DNA from: Rhizobium sp. RM
Lineage (GTDB): Bacteria; Pseudomonadota; Alphaproteobacteria; Rhizobiales; Rhizobiaceae
DNA: 64,000 nt
Assembly: GCF_013390595.1 (NCBI RefSeq)
Contig: NZ_JACAWV010000007.1
Span: 806,001 to 870,000, forward strand
Direction: 5' to 3'
Below are positions 43,541 through 53,773 of this stretch, in pieces (positions within the stretch are counted from its first letter, which is position 1; each line of letters begins with the position of its first letter). Position numbers and translations under genes: made by a program. Under the pieces are notes generated by a model. That model did not search any database. It was not told where the DNA came from and saw only the letters and a program-made list of their open reading frames with translations.

Positions 43541-44782
43541 ATGCAGCAAACGAAGCTCGCACAGAGCGTCGACACCATACGATCCCGGCGTTCATCCTTG
43601 ATGGCAGCCATCTTCCTGATGGCAACATCGGCCATCGGCCCTGGCTTCATCACGCAGACCGCGACATTCACCACGCAATTGGGTGCCGCTTTTGCATTCG
43701 GTATTCTTGCATCCATCCTGATCGATTTTGTCGTACAATTGAATATCTGGCGGATCGTGACGCTGACGCGCATGCGTGCTTCCGATATTGCCAATGCTGC
43801 AATTCCCGGCTCCGGTTATCTGCTTGCAATTCTCGTCATCGTTGGCGGCCTTTTCTTCAACATCGGCAACATCGGCGGCACCGGTCTTGGCCTCAACGCC
43901 ATCTTCGGCCTTGATCCAAAGATCGGCGGCGCGATCAGCGCCCTGTTCTCCATTGCCATTTTTGTCTCCAAGCGCGCTGGAATGGCGGTCGATCGCTTCA
44001 TCATATTCGCAGGCATCCTGATGATCGCGCTCACCCTCTATGTCGCTTTTGTTTCTCAGCCTCCAGTCGGTGATGCCTTCCGGCAGACGTTCCTGCCTGA
44101 CACCATCAACTTCGCAACCATCACGACCATTGTCGGCGGCACGGTCGGCGGCTACATCACCTATTCCGGCGCACATCGTCTGCTGGATCGCGGCATGGTC
44201 GGCATTGAAAACCTGCCGGCCGTCAATCGCGCCGCTTTGACGGGCATCGCCGTCACCGGCGTCATGCGTTATGTGCTGTTCCTTGCCATCCTCGGCGTCG
44301 TTGCCAGCGGTATTGTCATCGACACCTCCAGCCAGGCTGCAAACCCGGCGGCACAGGCCTTCCAGCACGCCGCTGGCGATCTCGGTTACAGACTGTTCGG
44401 CGTCATCTTCTGGGCCGCAGCCATAACAAGCGTCATCGGTGCGGCCTACACGTCGGTGTCCTTCATCACCATTTTCAAGCAGGACATCACCGAGCGCGCC
44501 CGCAACCTGGCGACCGTTGTTTTCATCGCCATCTCGCTTGTCTGCTACCTGCTCATCACGACGCCTCCCGCAGCTATGCTGGTCTTCGTTGGCGGCCTCA
44601 ACGGCCTCATCCTTCCAATTGGCCTCAGCATCTTCCTGTTCGCCGCCTGGAAACGCGAAGACCTGATGGGCGGCTATCGCTACCCGCGCATCTTGCTGAT
44701 CCTCGGCGTTCTGACCTGCGCCCTGACATGGTACATGGGCTATAAGTCCGCCGGCACGATCTTCGGCCTGCTTGGCCTGTAA
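43541..44782 (+). CDS. NRAMP-like transporter lacking metal-binding motifs (YcsG type)
   Basis: This 413-residue membrane protein has about 11 helices and the NRAMP opening (SAIGPGF in helix 1, [17 protein letters not shown]). The canonical metal ligands are absent: no DPGN in helix 1 and no MPH in helix 6, where [12 protein letters not shown] is found. B. subtilis YcsG, in the 5-oxoprolinase locus, is of the same kind. It may carry 5-oxoproline or another organic substrate rather than metal ions. GGGAGAA precedes the ATG. It is the first gene of the pxp operon. Confidence 0.8.
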   Translation: MQQTKLAQSVDTIRSRRSSLMAAIFLMATSAIGPGFITQTATFTTQLGAAFAFGILASILIDFVVQLNIWRIVTLTRMRASDIANAAIPGSGYLLAILVIVGGLFFNIGNIGGTGLGLNAIFGLDPKIGGAISALFSIAIFVSKRAGMAVDRFIIFAGILMIALTLYVAFVSQPPVGDAFRQTFLPDTINFATITTIVGGTVGGYITYSGAHRLLDRGMVGIENLPAVNRAALTGIAVTGVMRYVLFLAILGVVASGIVIDTSSQAANPAAQAFQHAAGDLGYRLFGVIFWAAAITSVIGAAYTSVSFITIFKQDITERARNLATVVFIAISLVCYLLITTPPAAMLVFVGGLNGLILPIGLSIFLFAAWKREDLMGGYRYPRILLILGVLTCALTWYMGYKSAGTIFGLLGL

Positions 44783-44804
44783 TACGACAAAAGGGAGAAA
44801 CGAC

Positions 44805-45572
44805 ATGGCCGCCATCGACCTCAACAGCGACCTCGGAGAAAGCTACGGCGCATGGAAAATGGGGGATGACGCAGCAATGCTCGCCGTCGTTTCCAGCGCC
44901 AACATCGCCTGCGGTTTTCATGCCGGCGATCCGGCCGGTATTTACCGCACCGTCAAGGCTGCTGCCGAGAAAGGCGTCGTGGTCGGCGCTCATGTCTCTT
45001 ACCCGGATCGCGTCGGCTTCGGCCGCCGCGATCTCGACACCACCTCTGAAGAACTGATTGCCGATGTCATCTATCAGATCGGCGCGCTCAAAGGCGTTGC
45101 CGCCGCCGCCGGCACCGCCGTTCGATATGTCAAACCCCACGGCGCACTCTACAATCGCATCGCCAATGATGCGAAACAGGGCCAGGCTGTCATTGATGGC
45201 ATCAAGGCAGTCGATCCGTCGCTCGTATTGATGGGCCTCGCGGGCGCGCCTATTCTGGATCTTGCCCGCAAGGCTGGACTGGCCGTCGTCGCGGAAGCCT
45301 TTGCCGACCGCGCCTACACACCGCAGGGCCAGCTGGTCTCGCGCCGCGAAGCAGGCGCCGTTCTGCACGACACCACAAAGATCGCTGACCGTATGTTGCA
45401 GCTTGCCCGTGAGGGTACCCTCGAAGCCATCGATGGCAGCATCATCAAGATCGAAGCACAGTCTATCTGCGTTCATGGCGACAGCCCAGGCGCGGTTGCG
45501 ATCGCGCAGGAAATCCGCCGCCGCTTCGAAGCGGAGGGCGTTGAAATCCGCTCGTTCGTTTCAGGCGTCTGA
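44805..45572 (+). CDS. pxpA: 5-oxoprolinase subunit A (PxpA, LamB/YcsF family)
   Basis: This 255-residue protein has the family signature [20 protein letters not shown] at the start, then [41 protein letters not shown] and [17 protein letters not shown]. PxpA provides the ring-opening activity of ATP-dependent 5-oxoproline hydrolysis to glutamate together with PxpB and PxpC. GGGAGAA 10 bp before ATG 44805 decides the start. It lies 22 bp after the transporter. Confidence 0.95.
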   Translation: MAAIDLNSDLGESYGAWKMGDDAAMLAVVSSANIACGFHAGDPAGIYRTVKAAAEKGVVVGAHVSYPDRVGFGRRDLDTTSEELIADVIYQIGALKGVAAAAGTAVRYVKPHGALYNRIANDAKQGQAVIDGIKAVDPSLVLMGLAGAPILDLARKAGLAVVAEAFADRAYTPQGQLVSRREAGAVLHDTTKIADRMLQLAREGTLEAIDGSIIKIEAQSICVHGDSPGAVAIAQEIRRRFEAEGVEIRSFVSGV

Positions 45573-45582
45573 GGAGCAGCAC

Positions 45583-46392
45583 ATGACCATTCCCACCTCC
45601 TTCCTCAAACACACGAATGCGCAATCTGCACGGGACGCGCGTGCTACCTATCGCGGCGGCCTCGTTCAGCCGACATCTGGCGTTGCCCCCGGTTTCACGC
45701 AGGCAAACATGATTGTCTTGCCGCGTGACTGGGCATTCGATTTCCTTCTTTACGCGCAGCGTAATCCGAAGCCATGCCCGGTGCTCGATGTCTCCGACCC
45801 TGGCTCGCCGACCACCCTGCTTGCGCCGGGTGCGGATCTCCGAACCGATCTGCCGCTTTATCGCATCTGGCGTGACGGGAAACTCGTCGAAGAAACAGCA
45901 GATGCCACTGCAGCCTGGGCCGAACGCGACGATCTCGTCGCCTTTCTGATCGGCTGCAGCTTTACCTTCGAGACACCCATGGTCGAGGCCGGCATCGAAA
46001 TCCGCCACATGACCGACAAGACCAACGTACCGATGTATCTGACCAATCAGCCTTGCCGTCCCGCCGGACGCCTTAAAGGCAATATGGTCGTCTCCATGCG
46101 GCCGATCCCGGCATCCCGTGTCGCCGATGCTGCGACCATATCCGGTCGTTTTCCCGCCGTTCATGGTGCGCCCGTTCATATTGGCGCGCCGGAAGAAATC
46201 GGTATTGCCGATCTCTCCAAACCGGAATTCGGCGATGCGGTGCGTATCGAACCCGGCGAAGTTCCCGTCTTCTGGGCGTGCGGCGTCACCCCGCAGGCGG
46301 CCGTTATGGCGTCCGGCGTTCCCTTCGCCATCACTCATGCACCGGGCCATATGTTCATCACCGACATCCCCGATTCTGCCTATCATGCGTGA
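45583..46392 (+). CDS. DUF1445 putative hydro-lyase (YcsI family)
   Basis: This 269-residue protein of the YcsI/DUF1445 family is recognised by [43 protein letters not shown] and [14 protein letters not shown]. Members are commonly linked to 5-oxoprolinase genes, and related proteins have been described as D-glutamate cyclases making 5-oxo-D-proline, so a role in handling D-glutamate is possible. The frame is open upstream through pxpA, but GAGGAGC before ATG 45583 marks the start. Confidence 0.88.
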   Translation: MTIPTSFLKHTNAQSARDARATYRGGLVQPTSGVAPGFTQANMIVLPRDWAFDFLLYAQRNPKPCPVLDVSDPGSPTTLLAPGADLRTDLPLYRIWRDGKLVEETADATAAWAERDDLVAFLIGCSFTFETPMVEAGIEIRHMTDKTNVPMYLTNQPCRPAGRLKGNMVVSMRPIPASRVADAATISGRFPAVHGAPVHIGAPEEIGIADLSKPEFGDAVRIEPGEVPVFWACGVTPQAAVMASGVPFAITHAPGHMFITDIPDSAYHA

Positions 46393-46399
46393 GGACAGC

Positions 46400-48022
46400 A
46401 TGCGTTTTCTTCCTGTCAGCCTCACCACCCTGCTTGTCGAACTGGCCGACCTTGACCAGACGCTTGCCTTGTTCGCCTCTCTCCAGGCCGACCCGATCGA
46501 AGGTATCGACGAAACGGTTCCGGCAGCGCGGACGCTGATGATCCGTTTCCGCCCGAATAAAATCAGCGCCGAGACACTGGCGGCCCTGATCGCGACCCGC
46601 GACCTCTCGGCCAAGATTGCTCCTTCCGAAAATCTCGTCGAGATCCCCGTCCATTACGACGGTGAAGATCTTGGCGATGTTGCCGAACTAACGGGTCTGA
46701 GCGTGGAAGAAGTGATCCGCCGGCACACTGAAAGCGAGTTCACTGTCGCTTTTTGTGGTTTTGCCCCCGGTTTCGGTTATCTCGTAGGCGGCGATCCCGC
46801 ACTTCACGTCCCGCGTCGCCAAAGCCCACGCACCCGTATTCCCGCAGGTTCCGTCGCGCTCGCCGGCGCCTTCAGTGGCGTATATCCGCAAAACAGCCCG
46901 GGTGGCTGGCAGATCATTGGCACAACGCCGTCGAAGATGTGGGATATCGACCGTGATCCCGGCGCACTTTTCCAGCCCGGTTATCGCGTCCGCTTCTTCG
47001 ATCTGAACAAGGCAGGCAAGACGGTATCCGTTGGTGTGCCAGCGCCGCGTAAAAATGAGACGGAAACAGACAGAACAGCACCGCACTTTGAAGTGCTCGC
47101 CGCACCGATGCCGGCGCTCTTTCAGGATCTCGGCCGCTTTGGCCAGACCGGACAGGGCGTTTCGGCGTCCGGCGCACTCGACCAGAGCGCTTTCAACGCC
47201 GCGAACCGTATTGTCGGCAATCCCGCCAATACACCCTGCCTCGAACTGACGCTCGGCGGTTTTTCATTCAAAAGCTCAAGCCGGACCGTCATCGCCACTG
47301 CCGGAGCGCTTTGCCCGATCACCATCAAGACTGCAGCCGGGCACACAATCTCTGCCGAACCCTACGCCCCTGTATCGGTAGATCCCGGCGATCTCGTGAG
47401 CTTCGGCCAGCCGCCCAAAGGCATGCGCTGCTATCTTGCCGTGCGCGGCGGTTTCAAGGTTGATCCGGTCCTTGGCAGCTTTGCCACCGATACGCTGGCC
47501 GTTGTCGGTCCGCAGCCCGTCACGGCCGGTTCAATTCTCTTCCTCAATGTAGAGACGTCCGGCCTCTCCAGTCTTTCGATCGACGAAATCCCGGCTTTCA
47601 CCCCCCCTCAGCCCGGCGATGTGGTGACACTCGATGTGGTCCTGGGACCGCGCACCGACTGGTTCACACAGAAAGGTCTCGACACACTGACAGGCCAGCT
47701 ATGGCAGGTAACGCCACAGTCGAACCGTGTCGGCATCCGCCTTTCCGGCGAAATCCCGGTTGAGCGGAAAGATAGTGCGGAATTGCCAAGCGAAGGCACG
47801 GCAACAGGCGCCATTCAGATACCGCATAGCGGCCAGCCGGTCCTGTTCCTCGCCGACCATCCATTGACCGGCGGTTATCCGGTTATCGGTGCGGTCGCCG
47901 AATATCACCTTGACCTTGCCGGCCAGATCCCGGTCAACGCAAAAATCAAATTCCGGCCCATTGGCCCCTTCGCCGAAATTTCGGCGAACGAGAACACAGA
48001 ATTCCGAGGAGAACAGCGATGA
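46400..48022 (+). CDS. pxpBC: Fused 5-oxoprolinase subunits B and C (PxpB-PxpC; KipI-KipA)
   Basis: This 540-residue fusion has two parts. Residues ~1-215 are the KipI/AHS1 domain ([46 protein letters not shown]). Residues ~225-540 are the KipA/AHS2 domain ([56 protein letters not shown]). In most bacteria these are separate proteins; the same AHS1-AHS2 pair is the carboxyltransferase part of urea carboxylase. TGAGGA supports ATG 46400 (46385 is an alternative). The stop overlaps the next gene (ATGA). Confidence 0.93.
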   Translation: MRFLPVSLTTLLVELADLDQTLALFASLQADPIEGIDETVPAARTLMIRFRPNKISAETLAALIATRDLSAKIAPSENLVEIPVHYDGEDLGDVAELTGLSVEEVIRRHTESEFTVAFCGFAPGFGYLVGGDPALHVPRRQSPRTRIPAGSVALAGAFSGVYPQNSPGGWQIIGTTPSKMWDIDRDPGALFQPGYRVRFFDLNKAGKTVSVGVPAPRKNETETDRTAPHFEVLAAPMPALFQDLGRFGQTGQGVSASGALDQSAFNAANRIVGNPANTPCLELTLGGFSFKSSSRTVIATAGALCPITIKTAAGHTISAEPYAPVSVDPGDLVSFGQPPKGMRCYLAVRGGFKVDPVLGSFATDTLAVVGPQPVTAGSILFLNVETSGLSSLSIDEIPAFTPPQPGDVVTLDVVLGPRTDWFTQKGLDTLTGQLWQVTPQSNRVGIRLSGEIPVERKDSAELPSEGTATGAIQIPHSGQPVLFLADHPLTGGYPVIGAVAEYHLDLAGQIPVNAKIKFRPIGPFAEISANENTEFRGEQR

Positions 48023-49749
48023 AGAAAGTCCTGATTGCCAATCGCGGCGAGATCGCGGTGCGCATTATCCGCGCATGCCGCGACTACGGCATCCAGTCGG
48101 TCGCCGTCTACGCCGACCCGGATCTGGACGCACTCTTCGTGCGCCTTGCAGATGAGGCTTATGCGCTGGAAGGTGTACGCCCTGCGGAAACTTATCTCGA
48201 CATTTCCAAGCTGATCGCCATTGCAAAACGCGCTGGCGCCGATGCGGTACACCCCGGTTATGGTTTTCTTTCCGAGCGTGCCGAATTCGCGCAGGCAGTG
48301 CTGGATGCGGGCCTGACCTGGATCGGCCCGGACCCCAAGGTCATCGAAGCACTGGGCGACAAGGTGGAAGCACGCCGCATTGCCACCAGTGTCGGTGCGC
48401 CGTTGGTTGCAGGCAGCGACGGTCCGGTCTCCTCCTCGGCAGAAGTCATCGCCTTTGCCGAAGAATACGGCCTTCCAGTCGCCATCAAGGCAGCACATGG
48501 CGGCGGCGGTCGCGGCCTCAAGGTTGCCTGGAAGATGGAAGAAATCGCCGATCTCTATGAATCTGCCGTCCGCGAGGCAACGGCCGCTTTCGGCCGCGGC
48601 GAATGTTTCCTTGAACGTTTTCTCGACCGGCCTCGCCACATTGAAGCACAGGTCATTGCCGACAAGCACGGCAATGTGCTGGTTCTTGGAACGCGCGATT
48701 GCTCGCTGCAACGCCGCAACCAGAAACTGATCGAGGAGGCGCCAGCACCGTTCTTGTCTAAAGAGCAGCGCCAGAAGATCCATGAGGCCGCTAAATCGAT
48801 CTGTGCCGCTGCAGGCTATTCGGGTGCCGGCACTGTCGAGTTCCTGCTTGGCGTCGATGGCACGATTTCCTTCCTTGAGGTCAATACCAGACTTCAGGTG
48901 GAGCACCCTGTCACCGAAGAGACCACAGGCATCGATCTGGTTATCGAGCAGTTCCGCATCGCCGAAGGCGAGACCTTACGCGTGCTGGAAACGCCCGAAC
49001 CACGTGGCCACTCCATGGAATTCCGCATCAACGCCGAAGATCCTGGCCGTGGCTTCCTTCCGACCCCAGGCGAAATCACTCTCTTCGATCCACCATCCGG
49101 CCCCGGCATTCGTATGGACAGCGGGGTCGTCAGCGGCTCCTCCATTCCAGGCGTGTTCGACTCGCTGATGGCAAAGCTGATCGTAACTGGTGCCAACCGC
49201 GATGAGGTTCTGCGTCGCGCCCGGCGCGCGCTGAAGGAATTCCGCATAGAGGGCGTGGCGACTGTGCTGCCGTTCCACCGCGCAGCCATCGACACCGAAG
49301 ACTTTATTGGTTCTGACGGCTTCAAGGTGCACACGCGCTGGATCGAGACGGACTTTGCCGCCATGCCAGACGCGATGGAGCGTCCCGAACCGGCAGTTGA
49401 TCCGTCCATGACCCGCACTTGGCTGGAGATTGACGGCAAGCGCATTTCCGTTGGTTTGCCGAACATCTTGCTGTCAGCTCTCGGCACGGCCGGACGTATC
49501 GACACCGCCGCAGCCGAAACGAATGGCCAGAAAAACGACGACGGCGTCGTCGCACCCGTTTCCGGAACTCTTCAATCCTTCAAGGTCGAGGATGGCGCCA
49601 CGGTTGCCGAAGGCGATCTTCTGGCTGTGATGGAAGCCATGAAGATGGAGACGCAGATCACGGCGCCCCAGGCAGGCAAGGTCCGCCTTCTAGCCAAAGA
49701 AGGAGACTATCTGCAGGCAGGTGCAACGCTGCTTCAGGTTCTGAACTGA
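48019..49749 (+). CDS. Biotin carboxylase-BCCP fusion protein in the 5-oxoprolinase operon
   Basis: This 576-residue protein joins a biotin carboxylase domain (~1-450: [59 protein letters not shown]) to a BCCP domain (~505-576) with the biotinyl lysine in VMEAMKMET (about Lys542). It is translationally coupled to pxpBC. No acetyl-CoA or propionyl-CoA carboxyltransferase gene is nearby, and the AHS1-AHS2 protein is the only candidate acceptor domain. A carboxylation step on 5-oxoproline or a related amide is inferred. Ordinary AccC lacks the attached BCCP. Confidence 0.9.
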   Translation: MKKVLIANRGEIAVRIIRACRDYGIQSVAVYADPDLDALFVRLADEAYALEGVRPAETYLDISKLIAIAKRAGADAVHPGYGFLSERAEFAQAVLDAGLTWIGPDPKVIEALGDKVEARRIATSVGAPLVAGSDGPVSSSAEVIAFAEEYGLPVAIKAAHGGGGRGLKVAWKMEEIADLYESAVREATAAFGRGECFLERFLDRPRHIEAQVIADKHGNVLVLGTRDCSLQRRNQKLIEEAPAPFLSKEQRQKIHEAAKSICAAAGYSGAGTVEFLLGVDGTISFLEVNTRLQVEHPVTEETTGIDLVIEQFRIAEGETLRVLETPEPRGHSMEFRINAEDPGRGFLPTPGEITLFDPPSGPGIRMDSGVVSGSSIPGVFDSLMAKLIVTGANRDEVLRRARRALKEFRIEGVATVLPFHRAAIDTEDFIGSDGFKVHTRWIETDFAAMPDAMERPEPAVDPSMTRTWLEIDGKRISVGLPNILLSALGTAGRIDTAAAETNGQKNDDGVVAPVSGTLQSFKVEDGATVAEGDLLAVMEAMKMETQITAPQAGKVRLLAKEGDYLQAGATLLQVLN

Positions 49750-49801
49750 TCATTGTGTTAGCCTGGCCGGTCAGCCAGTCTCCGACAGCGAAAGATAAAA
49801 T

Positions 49802-49849
49802 TGCAAGAACATGGCGTGTTGCCCGCAAATGGCGGGTGACACGCTTGCA
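49802..49849. other. Long interrupted stem-loop after the 5-oxoprolinase operon
   Basis: GCGTGT-TG-CCCGC (49814-49826) pairs with GCGGG-TG-ACACGC (49832-49844), with an outer TGCAAG/CTTGCA arm. It lies 53 bp after the last stop and has no T-run. It may terminate or protect the operon mRNA. Confidence 0.45.
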
Positions 49850-49973
49850 TGGCTGCCATTCACAAAATAATGTTGTCTGACAAGCGATTTCAGGGAAAAC
49901 ATCAATCCTGAATATTGCTGCCCCCACTGCATGTCACATTTATAAGCGGCGAAGCCGGACAACGAGTTATTTA

Positions 49974-50855
49974 ATGCCGTCACAAAAAACCGGTTATCTT
50001 TACGCGCTTACCGCCTTCACCATTTTTGCGGCACAGGACGGCATCTCCAAACATCTCGGTAGCGCCTATCCGCCCGTGTTTGTTGCGATGTTGCGATACT
50101 GGGCCTTTGCCGTTTTCGTGTTGTTGATGGCGGCAAGATCACCGGGCGGCATCCGCGGCGCTGCCATGGCAAACCGGCCTTGGCTCCAGATCAGCCGTGG
50201 TGTTCTGCTGGCAGTGCAGATTGTGTTTTCGATCTTTTCCTTCGCGCTTATCGGGCTGGCACACACTCATGCCATTGTAGCTTCCGCACCGTTGATCGTT
50301 GCAGCCCTCTCCGTGCCTTTGCTTGGTGAGCAGGTCGGCTGGCGGCGCTGGTGTGCGATTTTTGTCGGTTTTATCGGCGTTCTCATCATCTTGAAGCCCG
50401 ATGAGAGCGGTTTTGACAGCACCCTCCTGATCACTTTCATGGCCGCTTTCATGCTGGCTCTCTATGGCGTTCTGACGCGCCTCGGCAGCAAAAGCGACAC
50501 ATCAATGACGAGTTTCTTCTACACCGGTGTCGCCGGTGCTGCCGCGTTGACCTTCGTTGGCCCATTTTACTGGGTCGAACTGGCGCCCTATGACTGGGGA
50601 TGGATGCTGGCGCTCTGCATAACCGGCATGAGTGGACATTATTGTCTGATCAAGGCGTTCGAGCTGGCAGACGCGGCCTCCGTCCAACCGTTCTCTTACT
50701 ATCAGCTCGTGCTGGTCTCGATTCTCGGCGTCACGATGTTTGGCGAGGTCTTGAGCGCCAACATGGTCATCGGCGCCGCAATCGTTATCGCTGCCGGCCT
50801 GTTCACCATATGGCGCGAGCATGTACTCGCCCGTAAAAAACGACGCGGCGCCTAA
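49974..50855 (+). CDS. EamA/DMT-family transporter
   Basis: This 293-residue protein has ten predicted helices in two EamA repeats: the first begins YALTAFTIFAAQDGISKHLG, and the second begins near FMAAFMLALYGVLTRLG. Features include the VIASAPLIVAALSVPLLGE-like segment at the end of repeat 1 and QPFSYYQLVLVSILGVTMFGE at the end of repeat 2. Such transporters export metabolites or amino acids. It stands alone between the pxp and arginase groups, and the substrate is unknown. Confidence 0.88.
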   Translation: MPSQKTGYLYALTAFTIFAAQDGISKHLGSAYPPVFVAMLRYWAFAVFVLLMAARSPGGIRGAAMANRPWLQISRGVLLAVQIVFSIFSFALIGLAHTHAIVASAPLIVAALSVPLLGEQVGWRRWCAIFVGFIGVLIILKPDESGFDSTLLITFMAAFMLALYGVLTRLGSKSDTSMTSFFYTGVAGAAALTFVGPFYWVELAPYDWGWMLALCITGMSGHYCLIKAFELADAASVQPFSYYQLVLVSILGVTMFGEVLSANMVIGAAIVIAAGLFTIWREHVLARKKRRGA

Positions 50856-50887
50856 ACCGCCGCGCCCTTCGCTCTCCCCAGGGACTT

Positions 50888-51943
50888 TCAAGCCATCGCG
50901 GCTTCACAGCGCAACAGCATGCCAAACAGATCCCGTGGCTCATCAGGGTCTGCCAGCAGGTCCAGTTCGGCGTAGAGGCCGGTGGACGGCAGTTTTGAGC
51001 GCACGTAACGCAGTGCTGAAAAATCCTCAGTCGCGAAACCGACGCTGTCGAAAAGCGTGATCTGCCCTTCGGAGCCTCGGCCGTCCTTCAACCCGGCAAT
51101 CACCTGCCAAAGTTCGATAACCGGGTAATCCTGTGGTAGCTGCTGAATTTCACCCTCGATACGGGTCTGCGGCGGATACTCGACGAAAATATCGGATCGC
51201 AACAGAATATCCTTGTGCAGTTCCGTTTTACCGGGGCAATCTCCACCAACTGCGTTGATATGAACACCAGGCCCAACCATGTTATCGGTCAGGATCGTCG
51301 CATATTGTTTGTCTGCGGTGACCGTCGTGATGATATCGGCGCCTTCGACCGCATCCTCGGCGCTCTCGCAAATCTTGATCGAAAAGCCTTGTCCCTGAAG
51401 ATTACGGGCGCATTTTTCACTCGCCGTGCGGTCTATGTCGAAAAGGCGCAACTGATCGATGCCCAGAATCGCCTTGAAGGCCCGCGCCTGGAACTCGCTT
51501 TGCGCACCATTGCCGATGATGGCCATGGAACGGGCATTCTTGCGAGCAAGATGCTTTGCCGCAACCGCCGAGGTCGCCGCCGTTCGCAATGCAGTCAACA
51601 GGGTCATTTCCGTCAGCAGCAGCGGATAACCATTACCGACATCGGAAAGCACGCCAAAAGCAGTCACGGTCTGCCGGCCTTCCCGCATGTTTTTCGGGTG
51701 ACCATTGACATATTTGAAGCCATAGAGCGTTCCGTCACTCGTCGGCATCAACTCGATCACACCTTCCTTGGAATGAGACGCGATACGCGGCGTTTTATCA
51801 AAGCTCTCCCAGCGGATGAAATCTTCCTCGACCACATCGGCGAGTTCACGCAGAAACGTATCGATGCCGACACGCAGCACGAGCTTCATCATGTGGTCGA
51901 CACTGACGAAGGGCACGATGTTCAGGTTTGGTATTGCGGTCAT
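50888..51943 (-). CDS. ocd: Ornithine cyclodeaminase
   Basis: This 351-residue enzyme of the Ocd/mu-crystallin family converts ornithine to proline with release of ammonia, using NAD. Motifs are FKYVNGHPKN (substrate-binding lysine region), ALRTAATSAVAAKHLARK, the Rossmann IIGNGAQSEFQARAF, and GVHINAVGGDCPGKTEL with the catalytic aspartate. It lies 14 bp downstream of the arginase gene, with GGAGG before its ATG, so arginine to ornithine to proline is encoded in one operon as in Agrobacterium arginine/opine catabolism. Confidence 0.93.
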   Translation of the reverse strand: MTAIPNLNIVPFVSVDHMMKLVLRVGIDTFLRELADVVEEDFIRWESFDKTPRIASHSKEGVIELMPTSDGTLYGFKYVNGHPKNMREGRQTVTAFGVLSDVGNGYPLLLTEMTLLTALRTAATSAVAAKHLARKNARSMAIIGNGAQSEFQARAFKAILGIDQLRLFDIDRTASEKCARNLQGQGFSIKICESAEDAVEGADIITTVTADKQYATILTDNMVGPGVHINAVGGDCPGKTELHKDILLRSDIFVEYPPQTRIEGEIQQLPQDYPVIELWQVIAGLKDGRGSEGQITLFDSVGFATEDFSALRYVRSKLPSTGLYAELDLLADPDEPRDLFGMLLRCEAAMA

Positions 51944-51957
51944 CTCAAGTCCTCCTG

Positions 51958-52878
51958 TCAGCCGGCGCGTGTGGGTCGATCCATGACGCGCTTGCCCAGA
52001 AGGCTCGCGGCGAGATCCACCATGAGGGTTGCCGTCCGGCCGCGCTCATCCAGAAACGGGTTCAGTTCCACGAGATCGAGACTCCCCACCAATCCGCTGT
52101 CATGCAGCATTTCCATGACGAGGTGTGCCTCGCGGAACGTCGCTCCACCCGGCACGGTGGTGCCGACGGCTGGCGCAATCGCGGGATCGAGAAAATCGAC
52201 ATCGAGGCTGACATGCAGCACGCCGTTCGCATCGCGAACCCGCGCCAGAAATTTGCGCAGCAGCACGGCAACGCCATGCTCATCGATGGCGCGCATGTCA
52301 TTGATCGTAATGCGGCTCTGCTCAAGTGCGGCGTTTTCAGCCGGATCGACGCTTCGAATCCCGATCATGCAAATGTTTTCTTCCAGAACCTTGTTCGGTA
52401 GAGGCGGGAAATAGCCATCAAAGCCATCTCGACCGCTGAAATAGGCAACAGGCGTGCCATGCAGATTGCCACTGCGTGTCGTCTCAAGCGTATGATAATC
52501 GGTATGCGCATCCAGCCAGAGAACAAAGAAAGGCCGTCCGCTCTCGGCAACGCGACGCGCCATACCCGCGACCGTACCGGCAGAAATCGCATGGTCACCA
52601 CCGAGAAATATCGGCATGGCATCTGTGCTCTCGCGATAGGCTGCCTCCATCAACGCTTCCGTCCAGGCAACAGTTTCGCTCAGATGGTGGACCGCAGGAT
52701 TGGGATGGTCAAACGTCTTCATGGGCGCTGGTGCGATGTTGCCCACATCGGCGACCTGATGCCCAAGATCCTCCAGAGCACGGACAAGACCGGCAATGCG
52801 GAACGCGCTCGGTCCCATTTCGCATCCCAGTTGTCCCGCCCCGATTTGCAACGGTGCGCCGATAAGCTTGATATCCAT
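51958..52878 (-). CDS. Arginase
   Basis: This 306-residue manganese ureohydrolase hydrolyses arginine to ornithine and urea. The metal ligand motifs are FLGGDHAISAG, LWLDAHTDYH and SLDVDFLDP, and the arginase-specific N-terminus DIKLIGAPLQIGAGQLGCEM is present. The NLHGTPVAYFSG loop is typical for arginases rather than agmatinases. ATG 52878 begins this conserved strand; the upstream open frame crosses the lrp promoter and is discarded. Confidence 0.93.
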   Translation of the reverse strand: MDIKLIGAPLQIGAGQLGCEMGPSAFRIAGLVRALEDLGHQVADVGNIAPAPMKTFDHPNPAVHHLSETVAWTEALMEAAYRESTDAMPIFLGGDHAISAGTVAGMARRVAESGRPFFVLWLDAHTDYHTLETTRSGNLHGTPVAYFSGRDGFDGYFPPLPNKVLEENICMIGIRSVDPAENAALEQSRITINDMRAIDEHGVAVLLRKFLARVRDANGVLHVSLDVDFLDPAIAPAVGTTVPGGATFREAHLVMEMLHDSGLVGSLDLVELNPFLDERGRTATLMVDLAASLLGKRVMDRPTRAG

Positions 52879-52932
52879 GTGGCATTGTTCCCAGTGACGA
52901 CTGTTACGAGTGAACCATAAAACCGCTGGCAG

Positions 52933-52965
52933 ATTGAATAGATAATATTGGCAAACATATTCAAT
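52933..52965. promoter_or_regulatory. Lrp-type operator candidate in the arginase/lrp divergent region
   Basis: ATTGAATA-N17-TATTCAAT is a perfect inverted repeat with an AT-rich centre, halfway between the divergent starts. Lrp/AsnC proteins bind such AT-rich dyads, so control by the adjacent regulator is likely. Confidence 0.55.
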
Positions 52966-52998
52966 GCGCATATCACTTTGGAAAATAAACTTATCAAA

Positions 52999-53445
52999 AT
53001 GAGCATCATGGACACGTTGGACGAAAAGCTCGTCACTCTTCTCAGACACAATGGCAGGCGCAGTATTTCCGATCTGGCGATTGAAGCCGGCGCATCCCGT
53101 GCGACTGTCAGGTCACGGATCGAGAAGATGGAGGCCGAAGGGACGATCATAGGTTACACCGTGATCTTGCGGGCCGATGCGGTGGAAGCGGCTGTGCGCG
53201 GCATCATGATGGTGGAAATCGAAGGACATGTCACCGACCGCGTGATTCGGACGTTAGGCGGCTTCCCTGAAATATCCGAGATCCATACGACCAACGGGCG
53301 CTGGGACCTGATCGTTGAACTCCACGCCGCCACCCTGAGCGATCTGGATGCAGTCCTGCGACGTATTCGCCTCGTTCCAGGGATCACAGGAAGCGAAACC
53401 AGCCTGCTGCTTTCAACCCCGCGCTCCACCCGAGCAAGGCTCTAG
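52999..53445 (+). CDS. Lrp/AsnC-family regulator of arginine catabolism
   Basis: This 148-residue protein has an N-terminal helix-turn-helix (DEKLVTLLRHNGRRSISDLA, GASRATVRSRIEKMEAEG) and a C-terminal RAM effector domain (~70-140). It is divergent from the arginase/ornithine cyclodeaminase operon and probably activates it with arginine or ornithine as effector. ATG 52999 and ATG 53008 are both possible; neither has a strong ribosome site. Confidence 0.88.
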   Translation: MSIMDTLDEKLVTLLRHNGRRSISDLAIEAGASRATVRSRIEKMEAEGTIIGYTVILRADAVEAAVRGIMMVEIEGHVTDRVIRTLGGFPEISEIHTTNGRWDLIVELHAATLSDLDAVLRRIRLVPGITGSETSLLLSTPRSTRARL

Positions 53446-53546
53446 GCAAAAGATTGTCCCAAAACTCATTTTTCGACTTGCGCCCTGAAATAAATCATCT
53501 ATATGACGACCCACCAAACGCAAACGCGCTTCGCGTCTCGGGCTTT

Positions 53547-53620
53547 TGGGGAATAGTTCAATGGTAGAACAGCGGACTCTGACTCCGTCGATCTTGGTTC
53601 GAATCCAGGTTCCCCAGCCA
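53547..53620 (+). tRNA. tRNA-Gln (anticodon CTG)
   Basis: The acceptor stem is TGGGGAA with TTCCCCA. The anticodon arm GCGGA-CTCTGAC-TCCGT has CTG at 34-36. The T loop contains GGTTCGAATCC, the discriminator is G, and CCA is encoded. It borders a more accessory-looking segment on its 3' side. Confidence 0.97.
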
Positions 53621-53773
53621 ATCACTGAAATTCACCTAATCCTTTGATTTTTAGTCTTGTGAAGGCACCAAACGGCGCCGGTTGTGGTCTTTGCCCTTCG
53701 ATGTTGAGTGAGACCCTTGACCCTGCGGAGAGCCGCCTCGAGAGAGCGCGAAAAGCAAAGCGGGCAGTTACGT

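Noticed and set aside
43592..44824. 410-codon minus-strand open frame opposite the NRAMP-like gene
   Set aside because: It mirrors a well-formed membrane protein gene and has no recognisable domain or ribosome site.
48019..49749. Housekeeping acetyl-CoA carboxylase subunit AccC
   Set aside because: Housekeeping AccC in this group is normally separate from BCCP and paired with accB. This one is a fusion coupled to pxpBC, so a fatty-acid role is not favoured.
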